This document shows positions 43,997 to 56,900 of a DNA stretch of 64,000 nucleotides, in pieces; within the stretch, counting starts at the first letter, position 1, and the number at the start of each line of letters is the position of its first letter. The notes below the pieces were generated by a model. The model did no database searches, was not told the DNA's origin, and saw only the letters and a program-made list of their open reading frames with translations. The DNA is from Topomyia yanbarensis. Lineage: Eukaryota > Arthropoda > Insecta > Diptera > Culicidae. A program made the translations under genes and the position numbers. The stretch covers positions 387,021,037 to 387,085,036 of the forward strand of contig NC_080672.1 of NCBI RefSeq assembly GCF_030247195.1, given 5' to 3'.

Positions 43997-45205
43997 CCTG
44001 TTTTAATCCACCTAGAGGTGCAATTGTGCCTTTCTCATTTCTCCAAACTATGATTTAATAGCTGGTTCGTATAATATAACATTATGGAAATGTCTTTCAT
44101 TCTTATTACACTTGGTAAGTATATATAAGAGCACCTTTTTGCATTCATCGCGGTATCGGTTTGAATCGGAGTTTTCTATGTGATCGCACTGCACAACCCG
44201 TAACTCCGGAACCGGAAGTCGGATGGAGATGGAATTTAATATCAGTTTCCGGGGACGCAACACCTTTCATTTGAGACTAAGTTGATCAAATCGGTCTAGC
44301 CATTTTCGAGAAACCAATACAACCGTTATTCTGAACTTGGATGCTTCCGGATCCGTCGATGGTGGCCAGTGTGGCCAAAGAGACTTTGAATGACTGTTGG
44401 TGGCCTAGATCTACAAATTCAACAGTTGTGTTTACATTTTGGAAAAAATTTCACCGTTTTACATTCATCGCAGAATTCGTTAGAATCGGGATTTGCTGCG
44501 TGATCGTTCGTATCACCCTGTAATTCAGGAACCAGAACTCGGCTCCACACAAAATTCAACAGCAGCTGATGGACCTTTCATTTAAAATCAAGTTTGTCAA
44601 AATCGGTTCAGAAAATTCCGAGAAACCGATGTGGACAAATCAACAAATTTTGTTTTGTAACCATACTCTTCAACTCGTAATCCGGATCAAGATGTCGGTT
44701 GAAAATGAAATTCACTAGCAACCTATGGGAATATTATGCCTTTCATTTGAATCTTAGTTTGTAAAAATCGGTTCAGCCATCTCCAAGAAACCGATGTGGA
44801 CATTTTGTTAACAAATCCGCACATACACACATACATACATACATACATACATACATACATACATACATACATACATACATACATACATACATACATACAT
44901 ACATACATACATACATACATACATACATACATACATACATACATACATACATACATACATACATACATACATACATACATACATACATACATACATACAT
45001 ACATACATACATACATACATACATACATACATACATACATACATACATACATACACACATACATACACACATACATACACACAGATATTTTGCGATCTCG
45101 GCGAACTGAGTCGAATGCTATATGAGACTCGGCCCTCCGGGCCTCGGTTAGAAAATCGGTTTTTGAAGCAATTGCATAACCTTTCTATATGAAAAAGGCA
45201 AAAGA
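43997..45205. mobile_element. Dispersed repeat family, copy 1 (near complete)
   Basis: It begins CCTGTTTTAATCCACCTAGA then GGTGCAATTGTGCCTTTCTCAT, and ends CATAACCTTTCTATATGA then AAAAGGCAAAA, so the inner end motif GCCTTTCTCAT is inverted at the two termini. Between them is a series of related ~200-300-bp monomers, each containing CCGGAACC.GAA, then TTCATTTGA and AATCGGTTCA. A CATA microsatellite follows, then GATCTCGGCGAACTGAGTCG and CGGCCCTCCGGGCC. No coding capacity. Further copies lie at 45470-46375, 48395-49157 and 51080-57570. Confidence 0.75.
44821..45083. repeat. (CATA)n tetranucleotide microsatellite
   Basis: Over 55 nearly uninterrupted ACAT/CATA units, with CACA interruptions only at the ends. 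It sits at a fixed place inside the dispersed repeat; the same place holds 3-10 units in the other copies. All long frames here (Tyr-Ile-His-Thr or Cys-Met-Tyr-Val) are microsatellite artefacts. Confidence 0.95.
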
Positions 45206-45209
45206 ATAA

Positions 45210-45469
45210 TATTTAATTAGCTTAATAAGCATGAGTTCAATGTTATCTTCATGTGATTATAATTTGGAAAGGTTGGTGGAATGGGTTTGAACGTGTAGGG
45301 AATGGGGGGTTAGTAGAGGATGCGTCAGAAATCCTTCATCTTATTTCGGTATACGGGATGGATGAAGGAAATGCGGGCGTGAGGGTGGTCCAAGGGGAGG
45401 GGAGTGATGAAGGAGGGAGGTGTAAGGGCAAGACGGGGGGGGGGGGGGGCGGCGACGCAATACTCAACT
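45210..45469. other. G-rich linker with 17-nt poly-G
   Basis: The segment between two repeat copies contains AAGGTTGGTGGAATGGG, several GGGAGG runs and a G17-type homopolymer near 45436-45450. The G-runs could form a quadruplex. No gene. Confidence 0.5.
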
Positions 45470-46375
45470 GCATATTTTGCCTTCCATTTGAGACTTGGTT
45501 TGAGAAAATCGGTTCAGTCATCACCGAAGAACCGATTTGACTTTAATTGTGGAATATGCCCGGAATTCCGGACTTCCGGAATCGTCGATCGTGGACAATA
45601 TATTCAAAGAATGTTTGATTGGCAATCAGTGATCTAGATCTGCGATTAGAAGTTATTTGGTGACCATTTCAATAGTTTTTAGCCTCTGAGGTATTACGAT
45701 TGTACCGATTTATATGGGAAATTCCAATGTATCCTTACTAACACCCCTGTAACTCCGGAAGCAAGAGTCAGAACCGAATGAAATTCAGCAGCAGTCAATG
45801 GCATTACTGTATCTTTCATTTGAAATCAAGTTTGTAAAAATCGGTAGAGAATTCGTTGGGGAATGGGTGTGATATTAGCTTAGGAACTTGGCGAGTTCCC
45901 CGGGGGCGTCATGAACCGTCATAGGTGGCCAATGTAATCAAAGCTACTTTGATTGATCATTAGTGATCCAGACTCGCAAACTAGAGTAATGTTACATCAA
46001 TTTTAATATGTTTTACATCATTTGAACATCATGGTGGTACCAGTTTATATGGGAATTTGCTGTGTGACCGCACTCCTCAACCCGTAACTCCGGAACAGGA
46101 AGTCGGATCAACTAAAAATTCAATAGCAGCTTATGGGAGCGTTATACCTTTCAGATGAAACTAAGTTTGCGAAAATCGGTTCAGCCATCTCTGAGAAAAT
46201 TGTGTGAGTTTAAATGACACACACATACACACACACACATACATACACACACAGACATTTGCCGATCTCGACGAACTGAATCGAATGGTGTATGACACTC
46301 GGCCCTCCGGGCCTCGGTTAAAAAGTCAATTTTTACAGTGATTGCATAGCCTTTCTTTATATGAGAAAGGCAAAA
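45470..46375. mobile_element. Dispersed repeat family, copy 2
   Basis: Same monomer content as copy 1 (CCGTAACTCCGGAACAGGAA, GAAACTAAGTTTGCGAAAAT), a short CACA/CATA tract at 46218-46253, then GATCTCGACGAACTGAATCG, CGGCCCTCCGGGCC and the terminal CTTTATATGAGAAAGGCAAAA. The 5' end is not the canonical one, so the copy is truncated or rearranged. Confidence 0.75.
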
Positions 46376-46439
46376 ATGATTTAAATAAAGTAGATGATAA
46401 AAACAAATTGGAGAACCATTGTTTCAGACAGTTGTGAAA

Positions 46440-46740
46440 AGTTCAAGAAGAATGAATAATTAATATACAATGCACCATCTAGTGTTCCCATTCTTCTCTG
46501 TTGTTTCAAGCCACAGGTACAGGTAACCTGCCAAATCAAATATTTCTTGGTGAAGTACGACAGTTTCATCAGCATAAAAAGGTCTACCACTTTTTTCTTC
46601 CAGTTTTCGTGTACGTTGAAATTCGATTTCGCTATCTCAGTGTACGAGTAGTTCGGACTTTCGCAATGCGTGAGCAAAATTTTTATGCTTTGCTCCTCTT
46701 GCTTGGATGTCTTTTCACGAACTAATGCACTTCGTCGACT
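46440..46740 (-). pseudogene. Tc1/mariner-type transposase fragment
   Basis: A minus-strand frame contains LFMLMKLSYFTKKYLIWQ then VTCTCGLKQQ, paralogous to the 41749-41946 fragment (EYLIWQAIYTCGKRS). It corresponds to the central part of DD37E-like transposases. No catalytic motif is preserved. It belongs to an older transposon now surrounded by repeats. Confidence 0.55.
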
Positions 46741-47808
46741 ACCCTGGAAAAATCGATTTCAGCTGACTTGATACGAAGATCGCTGAACCCTCATAAATTT
46801 CCCAACGCTACGAAACAGGTGAATCTTTCGGAAACGACTTTTGAAATTCAACCTACATGCGCTGCTAGCAAAACTGGAGCTCAACGGTCCGAAAAGATCT
46901 TTCAAAAGAATTGATTTTTTTCAGCAATCAACTCATGAAACGCAGTATGGCTAAAATGATCCATTGGATACTTGCTATCAACTCTTCAACAGGGTTTATC
47001 ATTTGTTTGATTTCAATACTAGCCAAGAATCGTTTAAATTTAAAATATGTTTAAGTTAGTTTAAGTTAGTCTAAGTCTGTGCGACGTAATATTTTCATAG
47101 AAGCCAATTCACCCCGGTGCTATCAAAATCGAAATAGTGGCATCATTTTGCATGCATAAACATACAACATGAGAGGTATTTAGGTTTTTAAATGCACGAT
47201 TGAAGAAAATGCGTTAAGTCGACAAAATTTTGACCGTAACATTTATGTAGGATGTTTCTAAAAATAATTATTACCGAAAGAGTTGCATACACTAAACGAT
47301 AAGTGGCACTGTCAGTTAGAAACATAATACATCAACAAAATTCACTACTTGGGCTGATGCCCACTTCACCCTGTTTATTTCCTTTGTATAGCTAAGAGGA
47401 AGGTAATGCGCTAATTGAACATATAACAGATTCAATATTTGTATTTCAACGGTTTACAACCCTTCAGCCAGATTAAGATTTTCACAAAAAACAACTTCCG
47501 CGATGGGCAGCACATTTCGATCTAGGTCAACCACTGATTTAGAATGAAGGACAACGGCCATCGAAAAAAAATCTCGTTCTTGAACATTGTTGTTGTTGTT
47601 GTTGATCTAGAAAAAGGTACGCTCCACCTGTGAAGCCCGTCGACCTTACTGTATCTTTCCATTGCAATTAGCCGACGGGAAGACACTGCCTGATGCGTAG
47701 CAGCTTCCGATTTAACTCGTGATCGTCGTCAACCTTGTGATAATCGTTTCCGTATAAATTAGACAAGCCTATTAATGATGTGATGTGATGGTACATACCC
47801 CTTTCCAG
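46741..47808. other. Mixed non-coding DNA
   Basis: No supported gene. Holds a (TTG)n run near 47588-47605. A short minus-strand coding-like frame sits near 47660-47730 (VDDDHELNRKLLRIRQCLPV, then G and stop), unassigned. Confidence 0.3.
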
Positions 47809-47814
47809 TAAGAA

Positions 47815-48070
47815 GAAGCCGCTCCGGCCGCCCGGCTTTGTTGCTATAACGCAACCTACCTAATCGTAGGTCGTGCCAATCTAAACGATTGGGGGCGTTT
47901 TATAAATATACAATTAGCCCGTAGCGGTTTAGGACTGCGGTATGCGTGGGAAAATCTGATTCGATTAGACACAGAAGCCCTCGCAGCCCTGGAGCGGCGC
48001 AATGTGCATGAGGATGACCTAGCAGCTTCTTTTCGTAATGCCGGAGGTAGGCAACAAAATGGATGGGTAT
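47815..48070 (+). CDS. Exon-like ORF, unidentified
   Basis: From 47815 to the TAA at 48068-48070 an 84-residue frame runs without interruption, with coding-like composition and codon use (for example YNATYLIVGRANLNDWGRF, RSGLGLRYAWENLIRLDTEAL, DDLAASFRNAGGRQQNGWV). A pyrimidine-rich stretch CCCCTTTCCAG ends at 47808. That first AG would place a stop in frame, so a slightly downstream AG (for example at 47811-47812) would have to be the acceptor. It could be a terminal exon, a retrocopy, or part of an unrecognised transposon protein. No methionine start is implied. Confidence 0.35.
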
Positions 48071-48394
48071 AAGTGGAACTATTTGTTGTTTTGTTCGATT
48101 TTGGAGATAAATTATTTTGGATTGCCTGTGGCGGTTTAGATCAGTTTTATGGGTTGAGTCGTTTCAGGAATAATTTAAAAACAAACATAAAACTTGTTGT
48201 TGACAGTAGAAATGTGAACTATGAATTATCATGCGAAGTAAACAACAGAGTGTAGTTGAATTTAGCAAGTTTAGATTATTCCATTAGAAATTAGAAAAAA
48301 AAATCACAAGCGGCTGCAAAGGGAATTGCTATTAACCCTAGTTTGTCTGGTTTCAAACTTAGGCGAAGGGAAACGAAGCCATTGGTTGTGTTTC

Positions 48395-49157
48395 ATGCAT
48401 TTTAAAGTCATTTGGCACCAAAAATTAAAATTCGATTTTTAAATGTTTCCCTTTGAACATTATTCAGTTCCTGCTTCTATGAACTCAGGAAAGTGACTTT
48501 GGTTTGTCATTGGTGATCTAGACAGCAAATCTACGTACATTTGCACCCATTTTAAAAAGTTTTGCTTTGCGCCGTTTCGGATCCTTGGCCTCGGATATGC
48601 GGCCAAGCCGCATCACACTAGCTCACAGTATTAGCCACTTGTTAAGGCACTGTCACTGTTAGGTATATTATTAAGCACAACTTACACACTTTTTCAGTTT
48701 ACCAAATTTTGGTTAATAATTTTACATTTCCGCTCTCGGATCCGGTTTATTTAGCTTAAAATAGACCGTTTTGTCAAAAATCCGCATTAATATTGGACCT
48801 CTATCAGTAAAGTCTCTAAACTACACAATTACCTCAAAGGGGTACCAGTTTATATGATAAATTTCTGTTTGATCACACCCGTAACTCCGGAACCGGAATT
48901 CAGATCGACACAAAATTCAATAACAGCCGATGGGAATGTTGTACCTTTCATTTGAAACTAAGTTTGGGCAAATCGGTCCAGCCATATCCGAGCAAAATGG
49001 GTGACATTTTTGACACATACGCACATACATACACACAGACTTTTTCCGATCTCGACGAACTGAGTCGAATGAGATATGACACTCGGCCCTCCGGGCCGGG
49101 ATTAGATTGACGATTTTCAGAGTGATTGCATAACCTTTCTATATGAGAATGGCAAAA
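48395..49157. mobile_element. Dispersed repeat family, copy 3
   Basis: The core from 48840 to 49157 is typical: CCCGTAACTCCGGAACCGGA, TTTGAAACTAAGTTTGGGCA, a very short CATA tract, GATCTCGACGAACTGAGTCG, CGGCCCTCCGGGCC and a degraded terminal ATGAGAATGGCAAAA. A block at 48395-48440 matches, inverted, 49790-49830. The segment 48560-48830 between them is unassigned. Confidence 0.65.
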
Positions 49158-49389
49158 ACAAACAAACAGCAGCTTTCTATTTATCGGAATCGTCGTTTTG
49201 ATTTTTTTGTCGGTTCATATACTTTGGGATTCTTGTAGTGAGAATAATCCAGTAGAACTAGAATGCATGAAAGGTGTATCTCATAAAATAGCGATAAATT
49301 TGCTAAGCTTTAACAGTTTCCGCTTTAAATGATTCAATAATCTGAAGTAATTCCAACAGGAACTGGCTTTGCTTCCAAATAATCCAGAG

Positions 49390-50971
49390 CAGGCCCGTGC
49401 GCAGAAAATTCACAAGGGGGGGGGGGGGGTTGATTATTTAACAGTTATGTTCAAAGAAACGTACAGAAACCCTCAAACTTTGAAGAGGCCTGGACCTAGT
49501 CTTGCGAACCAAACCACTCAGCTCAACAAATTGGGTAAATGTTTGTTATCTAGAAAGAGTCATCAGAAGACACCGCTGCATAGTGGTCGGAAATGTCAAA
49601 AATGTGAACTTAATTCACTAGAGATATGATAGCTATAATATCCCCACAGATAGCTATAAGATTTTGTACGGATCGCTTATATGGTACCGGAAATATAGAC
49701 TGAACCGTTCGGTCACATATGAAATTCCCATATAAGCCGGAACTCAATTTTTTTTCAAAGGGGAAAAAATGAAATTTCAAAAATCGAATTTGTATTTTTG
49801 ACGCCGAACATCTTTAAAATGCATGAAACGTCGATATTTTATGCTATATCGAAAATTTTTTTTTATAATGATTGACTTTTTGGGACTTAGCCGATTTCGC
49901 TCCTTTTTTTCAATTCTATATTACCGTGGCTGTTTTTTCTTTTGCAAAATTTTAGAACTCGAATAATGATTTCTTTTCTTGTACATAGTTGTCAAGTCAT
50001 GTATAATAAAATTGTAATGTATATATTTGAAAACTTTAAATAAATATAAGCAACTAAAAAATTCTCGTGTTCATGATTGAGAAAGGCACAATTGCACCGC
50101 TAGGTGGATTAAAACAGATTTTTGGCATTTCCGACCACTGTGCGGTGCCTGCTGGCTCGTGGTGGATTCGGATTGGTTTGTAGTAGTTGTTAAGCCAACC
50201 GACTAAACCTAAAACTCTTGTATCTCGTAATCCTCATTCATCCAGGGCAACCGTTAAGTACTGATTTAGTAGGGATTGTGTTCTTGCTTATTTTGTTTTG
50301 TGTTAATCGTCATGTTTTTATCCATAGCTACTTTTCCTTACTTGCTGTTCAACGTTCGCGTTATATTTGACCTGCTTAAGTCTGCTGCAAATATCGTCAC
50401 CTGTTGACCAATTGAGACATGAACCGATCCGGAGGTGTCGACCATAAGGATTTACATCTATTTACAACCACTTTCGCCGGGCTTCTTATCCTTCTTGGTG
50501 CTAGTCGTTCCTATTTCTCTGCTTGCTGGTGCTGAGAACTTCTCGGCAGCGGTATTTCACCCTATTGGAGTGACAACGAAAGATCGCGGAAATGGGAATA
50601 ATTATGTGCGGTAAAATTTCTCTAGACAACGATATCCCGATTTTCTCCAACTTTGTGTTTTCCCTCCTTAGCTGCCGTTGTTAGCCCGCTGTCTACTCAC
50701 TACTGCTGCTAATATCGAAACTTGTCGAAACGTGAACCGATCATTCAGAGAAGCCGTCCAACTTGACATACATCCCTTTCCAGCCACCTTCGCAAAGTTT
50801 CGTCATTGACTTGTTTCTAGAGTGACCGAACTCAAATGACATTTTATGTGTCAAAACGGTTTGCAGTATATTTTTTTCCTGAAGAGGGAGTTAGTAAATT
50901 TTTAAAACTAGTACAAAACCATCATGGGGGGGTTTGAACCCCCAAACCCCCCTCCCTTGCGCACGGGCCTG
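49390..50971. mobile_element. hAT-type element, CAGGCCCGTGCGCA ends
   Basis: The ends CAGGCCCGTGCGCAGAA and (inverted) CAGGCCCGTGCGCAAGG are flanked by an 8-bp TSD ATCCAGAG (49382-49389 and 50972-50979). G/C homopolymers lie just inside both ends. It is 1582 bp and non-coding as far as I can see. Nested inside is an inverted-repeat segment (49582-50147) that carries part of the dispersed repeat family in inverse orientation. Confidence 0.85.
49582..50147. mobile_element. Nested inverted-repeat segment, AGTGGTCGGAAATG ends
   Basis: AGTGGTCGGAAATGTCAAAAA (left) and, inverted, AGTGGTCGGAAATGCCAAAAA (right) bracket about 565 bp. The interior contains the inverse of the repeat-family terminus (GAGAAAGGCACAATTGCACC). 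No convincing TSD was found. Confidence 0.6.
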
Positions 50972-51152
50972 ATCCAGAGTAATCGAGTAATTGATTATTA
51001 ATCGGTAATCTGTATAACCATGAAGTAATCTAGGTAATTTTTTTCGGGAGTGACATGTAATCAATGCTGTTGGAAACCCCTTTGGGGTCCCCCTTTAAAA
51101 TAAAAATTATAGTTCCGGCTTATAAGGTTATGTGACCGGACGATTCATTATA

Positions 51153-52301
<1,149 letters not shown>

Positions 52302-53275
52302 TATATTTCCAGAACCATATAACCAATCCGAACGAAATTTCATAGTAGTGTATAGGAATAATGAACCTTTCATTTGAAACTAAGTTTATGAAAATCGGCC
52401 CACCATCCCCGAGAAACTGATGCGATTTTTTTTATTTTAAAAAAGGCCATATTTCCGGGCACTTCCAGAACTATGGTGGTCAATGTGGCCAACAATATTT
52501 CCATGTGTCATCAGTAACCTGGAACTGCAAATGCATGATGTTTGACGTCTATTTTAGCAAAAAAAAACCTGTTTGCATTCATCGTGGTATCCACAACCCG
52601 TAACTTCGCAACCAGAAGTCGAATCGAAATAAAATTCAACAGTTTTTGGGGACGTAAGACCGTTCATTTGAGACTAAGTTTGATCAAACCGGTCTAATCA
52701 TCATTGAAGAATCGATGTAACTATTATTCTGAATTTGGATACTTCCACCGGGGCTTCCAGAACCGTCGATGGGGCCAATGTGGCCAAAGAGACTTCAAAT
52801 GACTGATAGTGCCCTAGAACTACAAATCCAAGCAGCTGTGGTCACATCTTGGAAAAATCATCCTGTAATTCCGGCAACGGAAGTTGGATCCTTTCATTAG
52901 AGACCATCCCTGAGATTTATCCCTGGGGCCTCAAGAACCCTCATAGGTGGCCAATGTGGTCAAAGCGACTTCGATAGGACATTAATGATCTAAACACGCA
53001 AATCCATGTAATGTTGCACACATTTCAATATGTATTGCATCATTTGGATATCATGGTAGTACCAGTTTATATGGGAATTTGCTGTGTGATCGTATTATTT
53101 AACTGCGGAACCGGAATACGGCTCAATAAAAAAATTAAATAGCGACCGATGGGAAGCTTGTACCTTTGATTTGAAACTAAGTTTGTGAAAATTGGTCCAG
53201 CCAACTCTGAGAAAAATCGGTGAGATTATTTTACACATACATACATACATACATACATACATACATACATACACA

Positions 53276-54085
53276 TTAGACTGCCCAGAAAAATAATGAA
53301 TTTTTAAAAACTCAATCGGTGCACCCCTCAGTTGATCCCGGGTCCCACAAGGAGTACTTGGACCGAATTTGAAGCAAATCGGACAAGTCTAGCTACCGGA
53401 CCAACGTGCCTGAAGCTTGTATGTAATTTTTCGACAATTTACATGGAGAACACCCATTAGCTCGCATTTTTGCCGCTAGGTGGCACCGTATGCCTTGTAT
53501 TATCACTATAAGTGAAAATAAGAAAGATAATTTAATTGTCTACAACTTTGTGGAAGACCGCTGGTGAATCCGGCTTTGTTAAAAAAAGTTATTAAACTTT
53601 TAGCGAAGTGATGTCTGAGCCAGTTTTGCATGGGGCCTAGCAGTGCATGGTTGTGTATCAGTACTCGATTTCTACGAAGTATACATTTTTGTGAAATAAT
53701 TGTTAGGTTTAGCTCAATAGTATGTTCAGAAGAATTATAGCACATAATATGAGTTATGTTTTGGTTAGAAAATTTTAGTTCCACCTGTGATCGTATAGAG
53801 GGCGCTAACACTAACTTTGCATAGAAGAGAGATAGAATATCGAAATGTTCGGAAGAATTATTGAAAAATGCCTGTTCTATAACTTTGTGGAACACACCTA
53901 ATTTCTATCTCTTTCCGTTGAAAAGTTAGTGCTGGCGCCATCTATGTGGTCACAGGGGAAACTAAAAACTAAAAGTCCGGTAGCTAGACTTGTCCGATTT
54001 GCTTCAAATTTGGTCCAAGTACTCCTTGCGGAACCCAGAATCGACTCAGGGGTGAGCCGATAGGGATCATTTTTTTCCTGTCACT
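53276..54085. mobile_element. Foldback MITE with ~130-bp arms
   Basis: The left arm (53276-53410) and right arm (53960-54085) are inverted copies sharing AAGGAGTACTTGGACC and AATCGGACAAGTCTAGCTAC. It sits inside the CATA tract region of repeat copy 4. Interior blocks such as GTTAGTGCTGGCGCCATCTA and TAGGTGGCACC are present; no coding capacity. Confidence 0.65.
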
Positions 54086-55802
54086 AATACACATACAGAC
54101 TAGAGGTGTGCGCCGCCGCGCCACGCCGCCGCCGCCGATGATTTTGACACGCCGCCGATTTTAGGAAAAAATGGTCAGCGCGCCGATTGCCTTTTTTGTG
54201 CTGCGCCGCCGATCATATTTAAACTCGCGCCGAGTCCATTGTAAACGACCCAATGGGTCACGCGCCTCATCGAGACGACCAGATCTAAAAAACCCATCAA
54301 CTTAACGATAATGACACGAGACCCACCGTGTACTCGATCGCGCTGGTATGAAACGACAACCAGTAGAAGAAAGCCAATCCGCGTGTGCTGAAGATTATAT
54401 TCTAAAAAGCTTACTCGATTTATAAATTATAAAGATTTATTTGAAATTGTATTTAAAACACAGTTATACGCTGCAATTTGCAAGTCGCGTTAGATGTATT
54501 AACTCGTAAAGCAGCTGTGATCATTATCGGTGATAGAAATTCACATTTAACAATCTGTAACTAATTCGAGGTTAGTTTCCCACTAAACTGCTTTTGTATA
54601 ACTCCATAAAATTAGCAAATTTTCATATTGTAGTTAACGGAACCTAATTCACGCACTTCACAGTCACGATTAGGTCACTAGTGACGCTGATGAAGGTAAT
54701 ATCATTGAAACTTAATACTAAAAATACTAGGATTAATGCAATATAATATTGCAGAATTGACACGAAGTCACAAATAAGTTGCGAACGCAAATATAGGAGG
54801 AATAGAAGAGGAATAAATACTAAACGTAAGTTATGCACTCTGAATTGTATTGTATATAGCATATTGTATATTGTATATAGCATAACATATCATTGTCATC
54901 CTAGGAAGTTTTTATTATTCATTGTGAATAAATAATTATTCGGAAATCATTTGATCCTCTCATTGCGAAGCAACAATTTGACCTGAATGTGTATTGAGTG
55001 AAAGAATTTTGGTTTACTTTACGATAATCTTATTGGTTGTAATAGTTTTGTGTGATTCTTACCATTACCAATCTTGAGGCAGCATATTGTAGTCCATATG
55101 GAAACAAAGCTGCTTTCGAACCGCACGGCAATTCAACAAGAAATTAAACTGTCACCGTATCTGTGAGCGGTTTGCTTATGAACTGTGAATTTATATAGTG
55201 TTCCGCTGTTTAAAGACTGGACAAGCGAATATCAGCCGAATAGGTCGGTAAAAGGTATTAAGATATTCAGAAGTTAAGCAATATACTTGTTCTAAGCGTT
55301 TCTTGTTTTACTAATCAATCAATCGATATGATAATAAAATAGCCTGGACAATACTTTTGCTGACTTCCTACTCGCATAGTCATCCGGATCGCAGCAATCA
55401 ACAGTCAGTCTGTGGAAACCATAATACTCCCTACTGTTGAATTCTCAGTAGTTAAAGACACAAGTTACTTAGTGCAAGAACATATTTGGCTCATGCGGAA
55501 TTAGATAGCATATCGACCGAATGATGTCACTTTTTCATGGTTAGAAACAGTTAAAACTTAATGAACCGACATATAAGCCAGTACAATTGTTTCTACAAAA
55601 TCTGTGTAAATATTTAAATAAAAATACGTTGCAAATTACCATCGCACGCGTGAATCACCATTCTACTCAAATTTGCACGCAAGCAAAGCTCGTATAGCGA
55701 TTGCTGAACATCTACTGGCGATGTTGAAAGCAGGCCTCGAAAGTTAACTCACGTCACGTCATGCCTTCGATATAGTAATTCAAGCCGTACGACTTTTAAC
55801 TA

Positions 55803-56000
55803 TTAACCTTGGTCTGGTAGTTCAGAGGGTAAGGCGTTGGTGTCGTATAAGCCACCCGTCGTATAAGCCAGCCCCCGCCAGGAAGGATTCTAGTAGTCAG
55901 TAGCCTCGTAACACTAGCCATGCAGTAGCACTGCACATTCCTAAAACCTGGCTGCAAAGTCTGCCGAAATGAAACTTGGAACGAAAAACTAGTGAAACAT
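55803..56000 (+). mobile_element. tRNA-like SINE fragment (candidate)
   Basis: CTTGGTCTGGTAGTTCAGAG followed by GGTAAGGCG resembles a tRNA box A. It is followed by a short duplication GTCGTATAAGCCA. A box B is not evident. It may be the 5' portion of a decayed SINE. A functional tRNA cannot be folded from it. Confidence 0.35.
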
Positions 56001-56034
56001 ACTTCTGTCAGCATAATGGAAGGTTTTCTGTACG

Positions 56035-56165
56035 TTTACAACTGGTTCTCTCTAGAAAAATCCGCATTTCAATTTTCTTATCCTTTGTTTCTCTTTTCCT
56101 TTAATTTACCGAAAAAGTCTACAAAATCGATACAGTAGAACTTTGCCGCAATCGAAACTACCATA
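56035..56165 (+). repeat. Terminus related to the 24.5-kb hairpin element
   Basis: TTTCTCTTTTCCTTTAATTT, then ACCGAAAAAGTCTACAAAAT and CGATACAGTAGAAC matches the end of the hairpin element (TTTGCCGAAAATAGCCAACA, then AAATCGATACAGTAGAAC). It confirms that the hairpin unit is a dispersed repeat. Confidence 0.55.
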
Positions 56166-56360
56166 CCATATTGGCCTATTGTTCGAAAGTGATTCGATGT
56201 TTAACCTGTATTGGAAGCCGCACCATTTTGTAATTTTATCATGCTAAGGATTTTTTCCAACGATATACGTGGACAAAATATTGAGTGCGGTGTATCGAAC
56301 GATCAGAGTGGCCCAGAAAACGTCCCGTTAATTTCTATTTCAATATTTCAGCAAAAAACA

Positions 56361-56900
56361 TTATTGGTTATCCGCAGAATCTCGTGCTCGTGACTTTCTA
56401 TTGAGAGTGGAGACCTTCTTTAGCGGTGGGGATACAGTTGACTGCTTGTCTGCTGTATCTTTGGGATTATTTGCTTCTCTCATGTCTGACGTCCAGATCT
56501 TCATAGTTAAAGCTGTATTGGTGCCGACGGTCGGATGTTGCATCTTGCTTCTTGCACTTGCGCGTGAGCAACGTCGCCTTTTTATCCTCACCGATAGTGC
56601 TAACAGTTGATTTTGGGGTGCTGGATGCTGTTTAGCAGTTGTCATTATGTCCTGAACAACTGTCACAAATTTGGGAACCGTTTGTAGGTATTTGTATAGA
56701 GATCACTGTTCAAATAGGTATATCGTCGATGAGTCGGCAATTCGCTGAGATGCATTCTCGTTTGTATATGTATCTTTGTATTGCGCAAGGATTGTTCACG
56801 ATGTGGCGTCTGATGTTAATACATGCGCGTAGGAATTTGCATGTTATGGGGACAAAGCGTGGTTTATTTAATAGTTCCGTGATTTTTAGTTGAATAATCG
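56361..56900 (-). other. Coding-like, frameshifted segment inside the hAT element
   Basis: Minus-strand frames (101 codons at 56361-56666, preceded by broken frames to about 56900) have a basic, Ser/Thr/Gln-rich composition. They might be a decayed gag-like or transposase-like protein. No diagnostic motif was found, so it stays unassigned. Confidence 0.25.

Noticed and set aside
44723..45125. Long ORFs coding for Cys-Met-Tyr-Val or His-Thr-Tyr-Ile repeats on both strands
   Set aside because: They are translations of the (CATA)n microsatellite and have no start context or flanking coding sequence.
55803..55880. Functional tRNA gene
   Set aside because: A box-A-like stretch exists but no box B and no cloverleaf can be drawn; at best a SINE fragment.
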